Of a stretch of DNA of 64,000 nucleotides, positions 29,282 through 38,541 are shown in pieces. The notes beneath the pieces are model-generated. The model was not told the origin of the DNA, made no database searches, and saw nothing but the letters and a program-made list of their open reading frames with translations. Every line of letters begins with the position of its first letter. Position 1 is the stretch's first letter. Position numbers and translations under genes: made by a program. The DNA is from Campylobacter suis (GTDB lineage Bacteria > Campylobacterota > Campylobacteria > Campylobacterales > Campylobacteraceae), in contig NZ_CAJHOE010000004.1 of assembly GCF_905120475.1 (NCBI RefSeq), positions 85,810 through 149,809 on the forward strand. Direction: 5' to 3'.

Positions 29282-29885
29282 TCTTTTCCTTTAAAATTTA
29301 AATTTTTTGTATTAAATACTATTGCCGAGATAAGGCACATCGTATAGCCTAAAAACTCTATACCTTCTTGAACTATATTTTTTACAACTGAAATTTCGCT
29401 ACTTGGTAAAATAACTGCCCAAAATGACCCAGTCCCAAAAACTCGTCCAAAAACCAAAACCAAACAAAGCCCAAAGAGCATCAGCAAAAATGCCTTTGTT
29501 TGCATATACTCATCAAGTTCACGCGCTAGTCGTTTTGGCTCTTTAAAAGCAAGTGCTATCGCCATAATGCTAGCCAAAACAGCCACCCAAACCCAGTACC
29601 GTGTGAAATTTTATCAAAGACAAAGTCAAACTCTCTTATAAGTATTGCTGTAAAAAAGCCAAAAACTAGGATATTTATCCGTAAAAATTCTTTGGTATTT
29701 TTTATGCTACAGGCATATAAAATGCAAACTGTAAAAACCATAAGCTCTTGCACTATCTCAGTTACTGACTCCTCTGCTATGTAAGTAAGCCCAAAAATTT
29801 GCATATCCACATACATACAAAGTATACCAATAAGACTCATTAGTGAAAAAGTAATAAAAATTACAAAAAGCCTTAAAAATGCCAT
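29278..29885 (-). pseudogene. Frameshifted membrane protein gene (unknown family)
   Basis: Two overlapping minus-strand frames: 29885-29556 ends ...KISHGTGFG then runs into WLFWLALWR, and 29586-29278 continues a membrane helix VAVLASIMAIALAF. Adding one T to the TTT between two GGG runs at 29589-29591 joins them into a single 202-residue protein with about six helices. The best start is ATG 29885, behind AAAGGGGG; the ATG at 29906 has no ribosome site and lies close to the likely -10 (TAGTAAAAT). I do not recognise the family. The break may be a true mutation, slippage at the short T run, or a sequencing error. The thioesterase gene overlaps its end. Confidence 0.65.
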
Positions 29886-29975
29886 CAAACCCCCTTTTAT
29901 AGACATATTTTACTATAAATTTGCTTTGAAAATATAAATTTATGATAAAATATAGACTTTTAAAAAGGAAATTTT

Positions 29976-31808
29976 ATGAATAATTTTAAAAGACTTAATG
30001 AGCTTGTAGCTGAAAAAAAGACAAAGATAAATGAAATTTATAAAAACTTAAACTCTGACACTATAAAAGAAGCATTAAAAATTTGTGCTTTAAATGGTAG
30101 TAATTCAGAGCGTATAGCTTTGGCTCGTCGTATCGTTGATTTAAAGGTTGATCCGCTTGAAAATGAGCTAAAAAGGCTTGGGCGAAATGAAGCTGAAATT
30201 TTAAATACCAAAAGAGCGATGTATGAATTTGTGCGTAAATTTTATGAGCAAAGCCATGCAGAGCTTATAAAGATGGCAAAAGATGAGCAAATTTTAGATA
30301 AGTTTTATATCGCTTTGCTAGATGGCATGCATGAGATAGGGCTTTTGTTAAATGCTTGGCAAGTGCGCTGGGAGGAGCAAATTTTAGATACTACAAATGC
30401 TGAGTTTAAGCAGCGATTTAAGACGCTTGATGAGGCTTTAGAGTTTATCGATAAAAACGAGCTTTTTCAGCTTGATGAAGATGGCAGGCGAGCCGATAGA
30501 ACTTACGGGGCTGTTGTAAAAACTGGCGAAAAATTTGAGTTTGCTGCATATGCTGTGGCTTTTAAAAGTGATGTGGCAAAGATAAAAGAGGCTTTTGAAA
30601 AGATGATAAAAGAGCTTAGAAATTTTAGCCAAAACGATGAGTATGAAGCGTATATAAACTATTTTGACGCTTTAAAAAATGCCTTTTGCCAGAGCGATAA
30701 TAGTCGCGTTATACCAGCATGGCAGGCTGCAGAAGTGGCTTGGATGAGTGTAAAATCAGAGCTTCAACCAGGTCATCCGCTGGAGTATTACGAAGATGCT
30801 TATACGCATGCTGTTGCGCTTGAGTGGGATATAAGGCTAGCTGGCGCTAGTGATGTTGATGGGGACAAATTTAAGCAAAATATCATAGCTTCATATGAGA
30901 AAATTTGCCAAAATATCGGTGTAAAAAACGAGCGTATGAATGCGCAAGTTTGCAAAAATGTAAATCGCACTCAGCTTTATATTAGTGTGCCGATGATTTA
31001 TTATGGTGCGGAGTTAAATGGGCTTTTTAGCGCGCAGGTTGTGCCAAATGACGAGAGCGTTAGCGCAAGATGTGGTAAGAAAATTTTTGCCTTCATAGAG
31101 CATGTTTATGCCAGTGCAAAGGCGAAGCCTTTTATGCGCTTATCGGGCGAGATATTTAGCCAAGAATTTTTAGACTTTGGCAGAGAAATTTTATTTTTAA
31201 AGCCAAAAACTTGGAAAAAAGTCTATGAAATTTCTACTATCGGTCATGAGTTTGGACATATCCTTTTTATCGACAAAGATACTGAAACTATGATGAATAA
31301 AGGCGGTTTGTTTAAATTTATAGAAGAGTATAAAGCTACAACTGGCGGGCTTGTAAATTTCTTTTTGCATGAAGCAAGCGAGTATAAGATGGCGGTTTTT
31401 CACGATCTTATCGCGCGGGCAGTTGGTCTTATCGCTTGGATGAAAGTTGATGAGGTTAGGGCTTATTATTGCGAAGGTTTGATACATTTAAGTTTGCTTT
31501 TTGAGTGCGGTGTTTTAGAGTTTGATAATGGTATTTTAAGTGTTGATTTTACTCAGACTGGATATGAAAAATTTAAAGAAATTTGCCTTAAAAACTATGA
31601 AAGTTTAGCTAGGCATTACAGTGATAAAAAAGAAGCTGGCGAGTTTTTGTCTAAATTTTGTGAGCCAAATGGTACAACTTATTTGCCACAAAACGCTAAG
31701 GCTAAAGCCTTTGTGAGGCACTACTACGCACGCTATGAAGATATTGGTAATGAAGTTGATGAGAGTGGGGAGTGGGCTAAGTGGCAACAAAGGGCGAGTG
31801 AGCTATAA
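29976..31808 (+). CDS. ciaB: Invasion antigen B CiaB, with a zinc-metallopeptidase signature
   Basis: 610 aa, the same length as C. jejuni CiaB, with matching features (charged coiled N-terminal third, AAEVAWMSVKSELQPGHPLEYYEDAY in the middle, PMIYYGAELNGLFSAQVVPND). In C. jejuni it is needed for efficient invasion and is reported to be secreted through the flagellar export apparatus. There is no signal peptide. HEFGH at 424-428 followed by IEEYKATTGGL at 449-459 is the HExxH...E pattern of gluzincin peptidases. Start ATG 29976 has AAAAAGGAA upstream. Mid-size single gene, divergent from the frameshifted membrane gene. Confidence 0.92.
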   Translation: MNNFKRLNELVAEKKTKINEIYKNLNSDTIKEALKICALNGSNSERIALARRIVDLKVDPLENELKRLGRNEAEILNTKRAMYEFVRKFYEQSHAELIKMAKDEQILDKFYIALLDGMHEIGLLLNAWQVRWEEQILDTTNAEFKQRFKTLDEALEFIDKNELFQLDEDGRRADRTYGAVVKTGEKFEFAAYAVAFKSDVAKIKEAFEKMIKELRNFSQNDEYEAYINYFDALKNAFCQSDNSRVIPAWQAAEVAWMSVKSELQPGHPLEYYEDAYTHAVALEWDIRLAGASDVDGDKFKQNIIASYEKICQNIGVKNERMNAQVCKNVNRTQLYISVPMIYYGAELNGLFSAQVVPNDESVSARCGKKIFAFIEHVYASAKAKPFMRLSGEIFSQEFLDFGREILFLKPKTWKKVYEISTIGHEFGHILFIDKDTETMMNKGGLFKFIEEYKATTGGLVNFFLHEASEYKMAVFHDLIARAVGLIAWMKVDEVRAYYCEGLIHLSLLFECGVLEFDNGILSVDFTQTGYEKFKEICLKNYESLARHYSDKKEAGEFLSKFCEPNGTTYLPQNAKAKAFVRHYYARYEDIGNEVDESGEWAKWQQRASEL

Positions 31809-31835
31809 TGAGTAAAAATTTGGTTTAGGTTTTTA

Positions 31836-34157
31836 ATGACAAAGGTTAATCCGTATTTTAAAACTATCGCTTCTGTCATAGTTGTATCTCTTTTTGTACT
31901 TTATGCTTATCACATTCATATAGATGAAGAAGAGATAGTCATACGCCTATCTGCTGTTTTTAACTTCTGTGTGGCTGGCGTTATCTTAGTGCAAATTTTG
32001 CGTAATGGCTTTGTGAAAAGTTACTGGCTGGCAATATTTTGGATGATATTTACATGGGCGATAGCTGATATTTTGTACGCCGTGCTTAACTGGGAAGACT
32101 CGCGAGATGACTTTTGGATGCAAACAGCGTATGCTGTGCCCATATTTTGCCTATTTTGGGCATTTGTAAGGATGTATATATCTTATGTAAAATTTATTAA
32201 TCCAGTCCAAGCTAGCATAGATACAGAAACGGTTTTTATAACAGCTGTTGCCTTTATACTTTCAGTTTTTTTAAATGATGGTTTTATTACAGATGTTTCA
32301 AATGTGAGATTTTTATATAATTTATTTTATCTTTTTAACGATGTTTTTATCTTTGTTCTTGTGTTTTTTATGTTATTTTCTATAAAAAATTCAAACGAAT
32401 GCAAATCCTTTTATACTCTACTTATCGCCGTTCTTTTTTATGCTATTTATGATATTTTCTACTCGTTTGGCGATATTTTAGGATATGACTTTGACAACGA
32501 CTACGGTGATCTTGGCTTTGGTGTAGTTTTTATGATGATGATGATAGCGTCGTTTTATTTAAAACCAAATGAGCATAAACTTGTTATAGTTAAAGATAGT
32601 GCGGGTATTTCGATACTAAAAAAGTCTAGTATTTTGATATTTGTTATTGTCGTAAAGCTATTTTTTGGTGCAGATATAGACTATATATATGCCGCAGCAA
32701 TGCTTTGTGTGACGCTATTTTACGCTACGATAACATTTCATGTTACAAATATAGCTCAGACTAAAGAGCTTATCGAGGAGTATAGAAAAAATAAAGACGA
32801 TATAAAAGAGCTTATAAAAAAGCGTAAAGAAGATTTAGTGCAAAAATACAATACGCTTAGCGATACTAGCAAATACGACTATCTGACACAAGCTTATAAC
32901 CGTCCGTTTTTTCTAAAGCAGTTAAATGAGATGATAAATACAATGGATATGGGCGAGGAGGTTAGTGTTTATAATATCGACCTTAATCGCTTTAAATTTA
33001 TCAACGATACCTATGGACATTACGCTGGCGATGAGGTTTTAATAAGACTTGTAAGCAACATAAAAGAAATTTTACCTAAAAATGGTATCGTGGGAAGATT
33101 TAGTGGTGATTTTATAGTTATTGCAACAAAGATAAAAGCCAAAGAAAATGACTATATCCAGTTTTGTAATAAAATTTTAAAACAGATCCGCACGCCAATT
33201 ATGGTTGATGGGCGAAGAATTTACTTAAATGCAAGCATAGGTATCAGCAACACTCAAACAAGCCATATAAAAACCGACGATCTTTTGGCACACTCCCAAG
33301 AGGCATTAAGCTATGCAAAAGAGAGTATAAGCCTTAGTTATGTGGTTTATGACGAGAAGATAGGGTTGAAAAATTTGCAAAAACAGCATTTAGAAATTTT
33401 GCTTGAAAATGCCAATTTTGAAAATGAGTTTAAGCTGTACTACCAGCCACAATACGAGATAAACTATCGTCAATTAAAGGGCGCTGAGGTACTTTTGCGA
33501 TGGATCTCGCCGATTAAAGGTTTTGTCTCGCCTGGGGTTTTTATCCCGATAGCAGAAGAGAGCCAAATGATCTCAAAGATAGGCTACTTTGTTGCTAAAA
33601 ATGCAATGAAACGAACAGCTGAAATAAACAAAAAGTACGGACTTGATCTAAAAATAAGCATAAATGTATCTCCGCGCCAGCTTGAAGATATGAATTTTGT
33701 CCCTACTATGTTTGAATATATGAGCGAGTTTGATATAAAGCCAGAGCATATATGCTTTGAGATCACAGAGATGAGTCTTATGGAATCTGATGAGATAATG
33801 AAAGAGGCTCTTTTGCAGTTTAAAGAAAGAGGCATAGATGTTGCGCTTGATGACTTTGGAACTGGCTTTTCATCGCTAAGCTATATCAGCAAATACGCCA
33901 TAGATAAGATAAAGATAGCAAAAGAGCTAGTTGATAATATCGTCTTAAACGAAGCTGAACGCGAGGTTGTAAGAGCTATTATAGTTATGGCAAAGAATTT
34001 AGGCATAAAAACGATAGCAGAAGGTGTTGAGACCGAGGCTCAGGTGCAAGTTTTACGCCAGCTTGGATGTGAAGAAATTCAAGGGTATTTTTGGGGTAAG
34101 CCGCTTAGCGAAGATGACTTTATAACGCTTATACGCGGCTATTCTAGACTTTTATAG
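31836..34157 (+). CDS. Membrane GGDEF-EAL protein, probable c-di-GMP phosphodiesterase
   Basis: 773 aa: seven to nine membrane helices (1-300), a short coiled stretch (EEYRKNKDDIKELIKKRK), a GGDEF domain (about 345-490) and an EAL domain (about 515-765). The GGDEF signature reads SGDF, so cyclase activity is unlikely, although the DxNRFKFINDTYGH block is kept. The EAL domain keeps its catalytic set: E of EVLLRW, N of INVSPRQ, E of CFEITEM, DDFGTGFSSL, K of DKIKIAKE, the E of AEGVE and Q of EIQGYFW. It probably hydrolyses c-di-GMP under control of a membrane signal. It starts 27 bases after ciaB; ribosome site is weak (TTTAGG). Confidence 0.9.
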   Translation: MTKVNPYFKTIASVIVVSLFVLYAYHIHIDEEEIVIRLSAVFNFCVAGVILVQILRNGFVKSYWLAIFWMIFTWAIADILYAVLNWEDSRDDFWMQTAYAVPIFCLFWAFVRMYISYVKFINPVQASIDTETVFITAVAFILSVFLNDGFITDVSNVRFLYNLFYLFNDVFIFVLVFFMLFSIKNSNECKSFYTLLIAVLFYAIYDIFYSFGDILGYDFDNDYGDLGFGVVFMMMMIASFYLKPNEHKLVIVKDSAGISILKKSSILIFVIVVKLFFGADIDYIYAAAMLCVTLFYATITFHVTNIAQTKELIEEYRKNKDDIKELIKKRKEDLVQKYNTLSDTSKYDYLTQAYNRPFFLKQLNEMINTMDMGEEVSVYNIDLNRFKFINDTYGHYAGDEVLIRLVSNIKEILPKNGIVGRFSGDFIVIATKIKAKENDYIQFCNKILKQIRTPIMVDGRRIYLNASIGISNTQTSHIKTDDLLAHSQEALSYAKESISLSYVVYDEKIGLKNLQKQHLEILLENANFENEFKLYYQPQYEINYRQLKGAEVLLRWISPIKGFVSPGVFIPIAEESQMISKIGYFVAKNAMKRTAEINKKYGLDLKISINVSPRQLEDMNFVPTMFEYMSEFDIKPEHICFEITEMSLMESDEIMKEALLQFKERGIDVALDDFGTGFSSLSYISKYAIDKIKIAKELVDNIVLNEAEREVVRAIIVMAKNLGIKTIAEGVETEAQVQVLRQLGCEEIQGYFWGKPLSEDDFITLIRGYSRLL

Positions 34158-34340
34158 TTCAGCTTTTATCTCATCGTTTGACTTAACAACCATGCCAGAA
34201 CCGTGTATAACGCTAGGTACACAGCTTGTGCATATATCTACCTCTTCGCCATTTTTGTGCGCACGGATAAATACAGCATTTGCATCATCTGTACTTTTTA
34301 GTCCGCAAACATTGCAAACTACGATGTTATTTTCTCTCAT
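34152..34340 (-). CDS. Small zinc-ribbon-like protein
   Basis: 62 aa. CNVCG at residues 9-13 and CTSCV at 37-41 form two CxxC knuckles spaced like a single zinc ribbon; the rest is polar. Start ATG behind a good AAGGAG ribosome site. Its end overlaps the 3' end of the GGDEF-EAL gene on the other strand by six bases, and it faces dut across a shared promoter region. C. jejuni has a small gene of similar size near dut. Function unknown; could bind protein or nucleic acid. Confidence 0.7.
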   Translation of the reverse strand: MRENNIVVCNVCGLKSTDDANAVFIRAHKNGEEVDICTSCVPSVIHGSGMVVKSNDEIKAEL

Positions 34341-34417
34341 CCTTACTCCTTTTTAAAAATTTTTGTTATTATAGTGATATTTTTATTTTTTTAAGATGAT
34401 TTACATCAACACTTAAA

Positions 34418-34447
34418 ATTTCAGCCATTTTTGCTATAATTTCAGCC
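34418..34447 (+). promoter_or_regulatory. dut promoter with a direct repeat two helical turns apart
   Basis: TGCTATAAT with -10 TATAAT at 34435-34440 lies 28 bases upstream of dut. AATTTCAGCC occurs twice (34417-34426 and 34438-34447), exactly 21 bases apart, the second overlapping the -10 and the probable transcription start. The layout suits a pair of sites on one face of DNA for a repressor, but could be chance in AT-rich sequence. Confidence 0.4.
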
Positions 34448-34467
34448 AAAAAGAAAAAGGCGATATG

Positions 34468-35163
34468 ATGAACGAAAAAGATATAGTTTTGGCGATGTTA
34501 AATTTACAGCAAAGTTTAAATGATGAAACTAACGGAAATGGCTGGGAAAATGGCTATACAAAACAAGGTAAGATTATCAACTGGCGCCGTTGCATATATA
34601 TGGAGTGTGCTGAGCTTATAGATAGCTTTGCTTGGAAACACTGGAAGAGTATATCCGCACCAACAGATGAGCAAAATTTGCGTGTTGAAGTCGTTGATAT
34701 ATGGCACTTTGTGATGAGTTTAGCCCTGCAAATTTATAAAGCAAAGGGGCTTGGCGATACAAATAAACTAGCTGATGAGATTTGTTCTGCAAGCGGATTT
34801 TCAAGCTTTTGCAAAGAGCCCATGAAAGTGGCTGATGAGAGCATTTATGAGATTATGAATGATATTGAGATGCTTATACATAAGTGTAGCGGCTTTGAGA
34901 ATGATATATTTGACATGCTTAAAATTTACTTCACTATGTCGCTAAAATGTGGGGTCAATCTCTACTCGCTTTATGAGTGCTATATAGCTAAAAATGTCCT
35001 AAACCGCTTTCGCCAGCACAATGGCTATAAAGAGGGCAGCTATAAAAAGTTGTGGAACGGCAAAGAGGATAATGTTGTTATGAGTGAAATTTTATCTCGT
35101 GGACTTGGTAGTGTGGATGAAATTTATGCCGCACTTGAGCGTGAATACAAAGCTATAAAATAA
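34468..35163 (+). CDS. dut: Dimeric all-alpha dUTP diphosphatase
   Basis: 231 aa from ATG 34468, chosen over the adjacent ATG 34465 because it leaves seven bases after AAAAAGG. DETNGNGWENGYTKQGK, WRRCIYMECAELIDSFAWKHWK (the ExxxD/E metal site), VEVVDIWHFVMS (second metal site) and RQHNGYKEGSYKK-WNGKEDN match the C. jejuni-type dimeric dUTPase of the MazG-like fold. It converts dUTP to dUMP, keeping uracil out of DNA and feeding dTMP synthesis. Its TAA overlaps the start of the next gene by one base. Confidence 0.93.
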   Translation: MNEKDIVLAMLNLQQSLNDETNGNGWENGYTKQGKIINWRRCIYMECAELIDSFAWKHWKSISAPTDEQNLRVEVVDIWHFVMSLALQIYKAKGLGDTNKLADEICSASGFSSFCKEPMKVADESIYEIMNDIEMLIHKCSGFENDIFDMLKIYFTMSLKCGVNLYSLYECYIAKNVLNRFRQHNGYKEGSYKKLWNGKEDNVVMSEILSRGLGSVDEIYAALEREYKAIK

Positions 35164-35900
35164 TGCAAATTTATAACCTTTTCTTGCTATCTTTGCATGA
35201 TTTTTGGACGAAAAAATTTATCATGCTTAGTATTTTGCCGCTTATTTGTAGTGTTATCGTGCTTGGAGTCGGGTTTTTTTGGGCTAGTTCTGAGCTTAAA
35301 GATGTGCTTTCTCAGGCACTTAATAGCGGAGACTTTGGGTTTTTTGATCTTAGCGCATATCCGATGATCATGAGCGTTATTAGCCACGGGACTGTTAGCT
35401 GGGTCTTAAGTGCTACGCTTTATGCGCTTGGCACTTACTTTATGCTTATGCTTAGCATTGTAGTTGCCCTTGGTATAGCTGGGTTTTTAACGCCAGTTGT
35501 TGCAAATGAGATAAATGCCCGCCATTACAGGGCAAAATTTACGCCCATTAGCACGGCTAAAAGTTTGAGACTTATGGGAGTTGTGGGTCTTAAATTCCTT
35601 GGTCTTTTGATTATTTGTTTGCCTTTTATGTTTGTGCCAGTTATAAATTTTATCGCTATAAATGTCCCATTTTTTTATATCTACGCTAAGCTTTTGCTTA
35701 TAGATGTCGGCTCAAATACCATAAGTGAGGCAAAATTTAAACTACTTTGGCTGGATAATGGCGGGTTTAAATTTTTGTTTTTTGCCTTTTGTTTTTACAT
35801 TATCTCGCTTGTGCCACTGCTTGGACTACTTTTTCAGCTCTTTTTTATCATATTTTTATCACATTTATTTTTTCAAGTAGAGGCTGCAACTCGTTTTTAA
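35163..35900 (+). CDS. EI24-domain membrane protein
   Basis: 245 aa with five to six membrane helices. The first helix (residues 18-42), the long hydrophobic pair around 85-120 and VPVINFIAINVPFFYIYAKLLLIDVGS near 160-186 follow the EI24/CysZ-like pattern (CysZ imports sulfate in some bacteria). A similar gene follows or precedes dut in other campylobacters. No catalytic motif. It is coupled to dut by a one-base overlap. Confidence 0.75.
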   Translation: MQIYNLFLLSLHDFWTKKFIMLSILPLICSVIVLGVGFFWASSELKDVLSQALNSGDFGFFDLSAYPMIMSVISHGTVSWVLSATLYALGTYFMLMLSIVVALGIAGFLTPVVANEINARHYRAKFTPISTAKSLRLMGVVGLKFLGLLIICLPFMFVPVINFIAINVPFFYIYAKLLLIDVGSNTISEAKFKLLWLDNGGFKFLFFAFCFYIISLVPLLGLLFQLFFIIFLSHLFFQVEAATRF

Positions 35901-35974
35901 GCTAGTTTATAACTGACCTTTGATAAAATCATAGTAATTTTATATTTTTATATTTTTTTAAAAAAGGCGGCATT

Positions 35975-37213
35975 ATGATAAACAGAAGTCGGTTACAAAA
36001 AGAGTTTGAGACTATCTCAAAATTTGGTGCTTTGCCAAATGGTGGACTTACGCGCCTTGCTTTTAGCAGCGAGGATATAGCTGCTAGAAACTATCTACTA
36101 AACTTGATCAAAGAGGCTGGTCTTAGTGTTAGAATCGATAATGTTGGCAACATTTTTGCTAGACATGATGAAGGCGTTGCTGACAAAAATTTACCGCCAG
36201 TAAGTGTTGGCTCGCACATTGATAGTGTTCCTCAGGGCGGCTTTTATGATGGCACACTTGGTGTAATGGCTGGACTTGAGGCGATAAGAGCGATAAAGGA
36301 AAGCTCAAAAAAGCTTGCAAGAGCACTTGAGCTTATCGTCTTTGTTTGCGAGGAGTCAAGCCGTTTTAAGATGGCAACTATGGGCTCAAAAATAGTTGCT
36401 GGCAAACTTAGTAAAAACCTTATAAAAGAGCTAAAGGATGATGACGGAGTAAGTGCTTTTGAGGCAATGCAAAATGCTGGTTTTATGCCTGAAAATTTAG
36501 AAAATTCTTTACTTAAAAACGGAACTTATAAGACATATTTAGAACTACATATAGAGCAAGGCCCTGTTTTAGAGCGCTTAGACATACCAGTTGGGTTGGT
36601 AAGTGGCATAGCAGCGCCCATACGCTACGAGTTAAAAATTTTAGGCAGAGCTGATCATAGTGGCGCAACACCTATGAATATGCGATGTGACGCCCTTGTT
36701 TGTGCTAGCGAGATTATCCTTGCGGTTAATGAAAATGCAAAAATATATAAGACTGCTGTTGCGACAGTAGGTTATGCAAAAGCCGCGCCAGGTGTGCTAA
36801 ATGTCATACCTGGAGAGTGTATTTTGGGGCTTGATATAAGAGATGTTAATGCTTTGGATTTAGCCGAACTAGACGCTAAAATTTGCAAACAGATAGATGA
36901 AATTTGTATCAAACATGGCTGTAAATTTGAGCTTAAAGAGCTTACTCGTGATACGCCTACTAGGCTTGATGATGGTGTTATAAATTTGATGCAAGATATA
37001 GCCAAAAAGCTTGAGATTAAAACGCATATTTTGCCAAGTGGCGCAGGGCATGACGCGATGCATTTAAAGGGGATCGCAGATAGTGTTGGCATGATATTTG
37101 TACCATGCGAAAATGGTATAAGTCATAACATAAATGAAAATATAAATTTTAGCGATGTATTTTTTGCGACAGAGCTTTTGGCGCAAAGTATGGCAGAGCT
37201 TGCAAAGGAGTAA
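35975..37213 (+). CDS. M20-family Zn hydrolase, N-carbamoyl-L-amino acid hydrolase type
   Basis: 412 aa binuclear zinc amidohydrolase. SVGSHIDSVPQGGFYDGTLGVMAGLEA near 76-102 supplies the His and bridging Asp, CEESSRF near 127-133 the Glu pair, and ELHIEQGPVLE near 192 the next His; HSGATPM and PSGAGHDAMHL (near 354-364) follow. This pattern is the HyuC/AmaB/AllC subfamily: N-carbamoyl amino acid, beta-ureidopropionate or allantoate hydrolases. It opens a run of plus-strand hydrolase genes separated by 2-11 bases, so N-carbamoyl- or N-acyl amino acids are likely substrates. RBS AAAAAGGCGG. Confidence 0.85.
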   Translation: MINRSRLQKEFETISKFGALPNGGLTRLAFSSEDIAARNYLLNLIKEAGLSVRIDNVGNIFARHDEGVADKNLPPVSVGSHIDSVPQGGFYDGTLGVMAGLEAIRAIKESSKKLARALELIVFVCEESSRFKMATMGSKIVAGKLSKNLIKELKDDDGVSAFEAMQNAGFMPENLENSLLKNGTYKTYLELHIEQGPVLERLDIPVGLVSGIAAPIRYELKILGRADHSGATPMNMRCDALVCASEIILAVNENAKIYKTAVATVGYAKAAPGVLNVIPGECILGLDIRDVNALDLAELDAKICKQIDEICIKHGCKFELKELTRDTPTRLDDGVINLMQDIAKKLEIKTHILPSGAGHDAMHLKGIADSVGMIFVPCENGISHNINENINFSDVFFATELLAQSMAELAKE

Positions 37214-37215
37214 AG

Positions 37216-38532
37216 ATGGATAAGATAGCAACTGAAGTTTTGGCACTAAAAGATGAGCTCATAGCCGAGCGTCGCTTTTTTCACGCACATCCTGAGACTG
37301 GCTGGCATACATTTTTTACGACGGCAGTTATAGCCGATAAGTTAGAAAAACTGGGATATATGCTAAAGATGGGTAAAGATGTTGTTGCTGCAGACAAAAG
37401 AGCTGGGCTTGGCTCAGCTGAAGCTTGCCAAAAAGCGTTAGAGCGAGCAAGAAATTTGCTAAATGCCCAACAGGCAAAATATCTTGATGTCATGCAGGAC
37501 GGACTCACTGGTTTGGTTGCTGATATAGATACTGGTAGAGAGGGCAAATTTACGGCATTTCGCTTTGATATAGATGGTGTTGATGTAACCGAAAGTAAAG
37601 AAGATGATCATAGGCCGTTCAAAGAGGGCTTTAGGGCTGATATTGACGGTATAACTCATGCTTGTGGGCACGATGGGCATATAAGCATAGGGCTAGGGCT
37701 TGCAAAGCTGATAGCAAAAAATTTAAGCCAGTTTAATGGTAAATTTCGCTTTATCTTTCAAACAGCAGAAGAGGGCACAAGGGGTGCTGTGGGTATGGAA
37801 GCAGCTGGTGTGCTTGATGGTGTGCAGCATCTACTTGGCGGACATATCGGCTTTCAAGCGACAAATTTTGGTGGGATAATATGTGGCACAAATAAACTTT
37901 TAGCGACCTCAAAATTTGATGTCATCTTAAAGGGCAAGTCTGCTCACGCAGCTGGCGCTCCACAAGAGGGAGCAAACGCTCTTTTAGCGGCTGCTCAAAT
38001 AGCACTTAACATGCACGCCATAACCCGCCATAGTGATGGAGTTACGCGTATAAATGTCGGTGTTTTAAGGGCTGGCGAGGGTCGAAATGTCATAGCTCCA
38101 AACGGCTATTTAGCTTGTGAAACTAGAGGCGAGACAACTGAGCTTAATGACTTTATGCGAGAAAAATGCGAGCAGATAGTAAAGGGTGTAAGCCTGTCTT
38201 ATGGCGTAGAGTATGAGATAGTTCCGACTGGTGGCACAAGTGGTGGGGATAGTGATGAATTTACGACTGCTCTTTATGAAAAATGCGCACTTGCATCGCC
38301 ATTTATCCAAGATGATAAGATTAGGCGTGAGCTAAATTTTGGCGCATGCGAGGACTTTGCTCACTTTATGCAAAAAGTCCAGCAAAATGGTGGCAAAAGC
38401 GGTTATTTGATGATAGGCACTAAGCTTTGCGCTGGACATCATAATGCAAAATTTGATTTTGATGAAGATTGTTTGGTGAGCGGTGTAGATATATTTTTAC
38501 GCTGCGCCTTTGAGCTAAATGGCATAAAATAA
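37216..38532 (+). CDS. M20-family hydrolase, AbgA-like (aminobenzoyl-glutamate hydrolase subunit A type)
   Basis: 438 aa. ERRFFHAHPETGWHTFFTT near 15-33, FRFDIDGVDV near 115, GITHACGHDGHISIGLGLA near 145-163 with the metal Cys/His, QTAEEGTRGA near 183 and the lid segment GKSAHAAGAPQEGANALLAA near 237-256 are M20D features; the long insert before the metal Asp (residues 48-105) fits AbgA rather than simple acyl-amino acid hydrolases. AbgA works with AbgB in E. coli; no AbgB is seen here. Two bases after the previous gene, so the products probably act on related amide substrates. Confidence 0.82.
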   Translation: MDKIATEVLALKDELIAERRFFHAHPETGWHTFFTTAVIADKLEKLGYMLKMGKDVVAADKRAGLGSAEACQKALERARNLLNAQQAKYLDVMQDGLTGLVADIDTGREGKFTAFRFDIDGVDVTESKEDDHRPFKEGFRADIDGITHACGHDGHISIGLGLAKLIAKNLSQFNGKFRFIFQTAEEGTRGAVGMEAAGVLDGVQHLLGGHIGFQATNFGGIICGTNKLLATSKFDVILKGKSAHAAGAPQEGANALLAAAQIALNMHAITRHSDGVTRINVGVLRAGEGRNVIAPNGYLACETRGETTELNDFMREKCEQIVKGVSLSYGVEYEIVPTGGTSGGDSDEFTTALYEKCALASPFIQDDKIRRELNFGACEDFAHFMQKVQQNGGKSGYLMIGTKLCAGHHNAKFDFDEDCLVSGVDIFLRCAFELNGIK

Positions 38533-38541
38533 GGAGAAAAA

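Noticed and set aside
31808..31828. Six-codon ORF after ciaB
   Set aside because: Too short and not associated with a structure; treated as chance.
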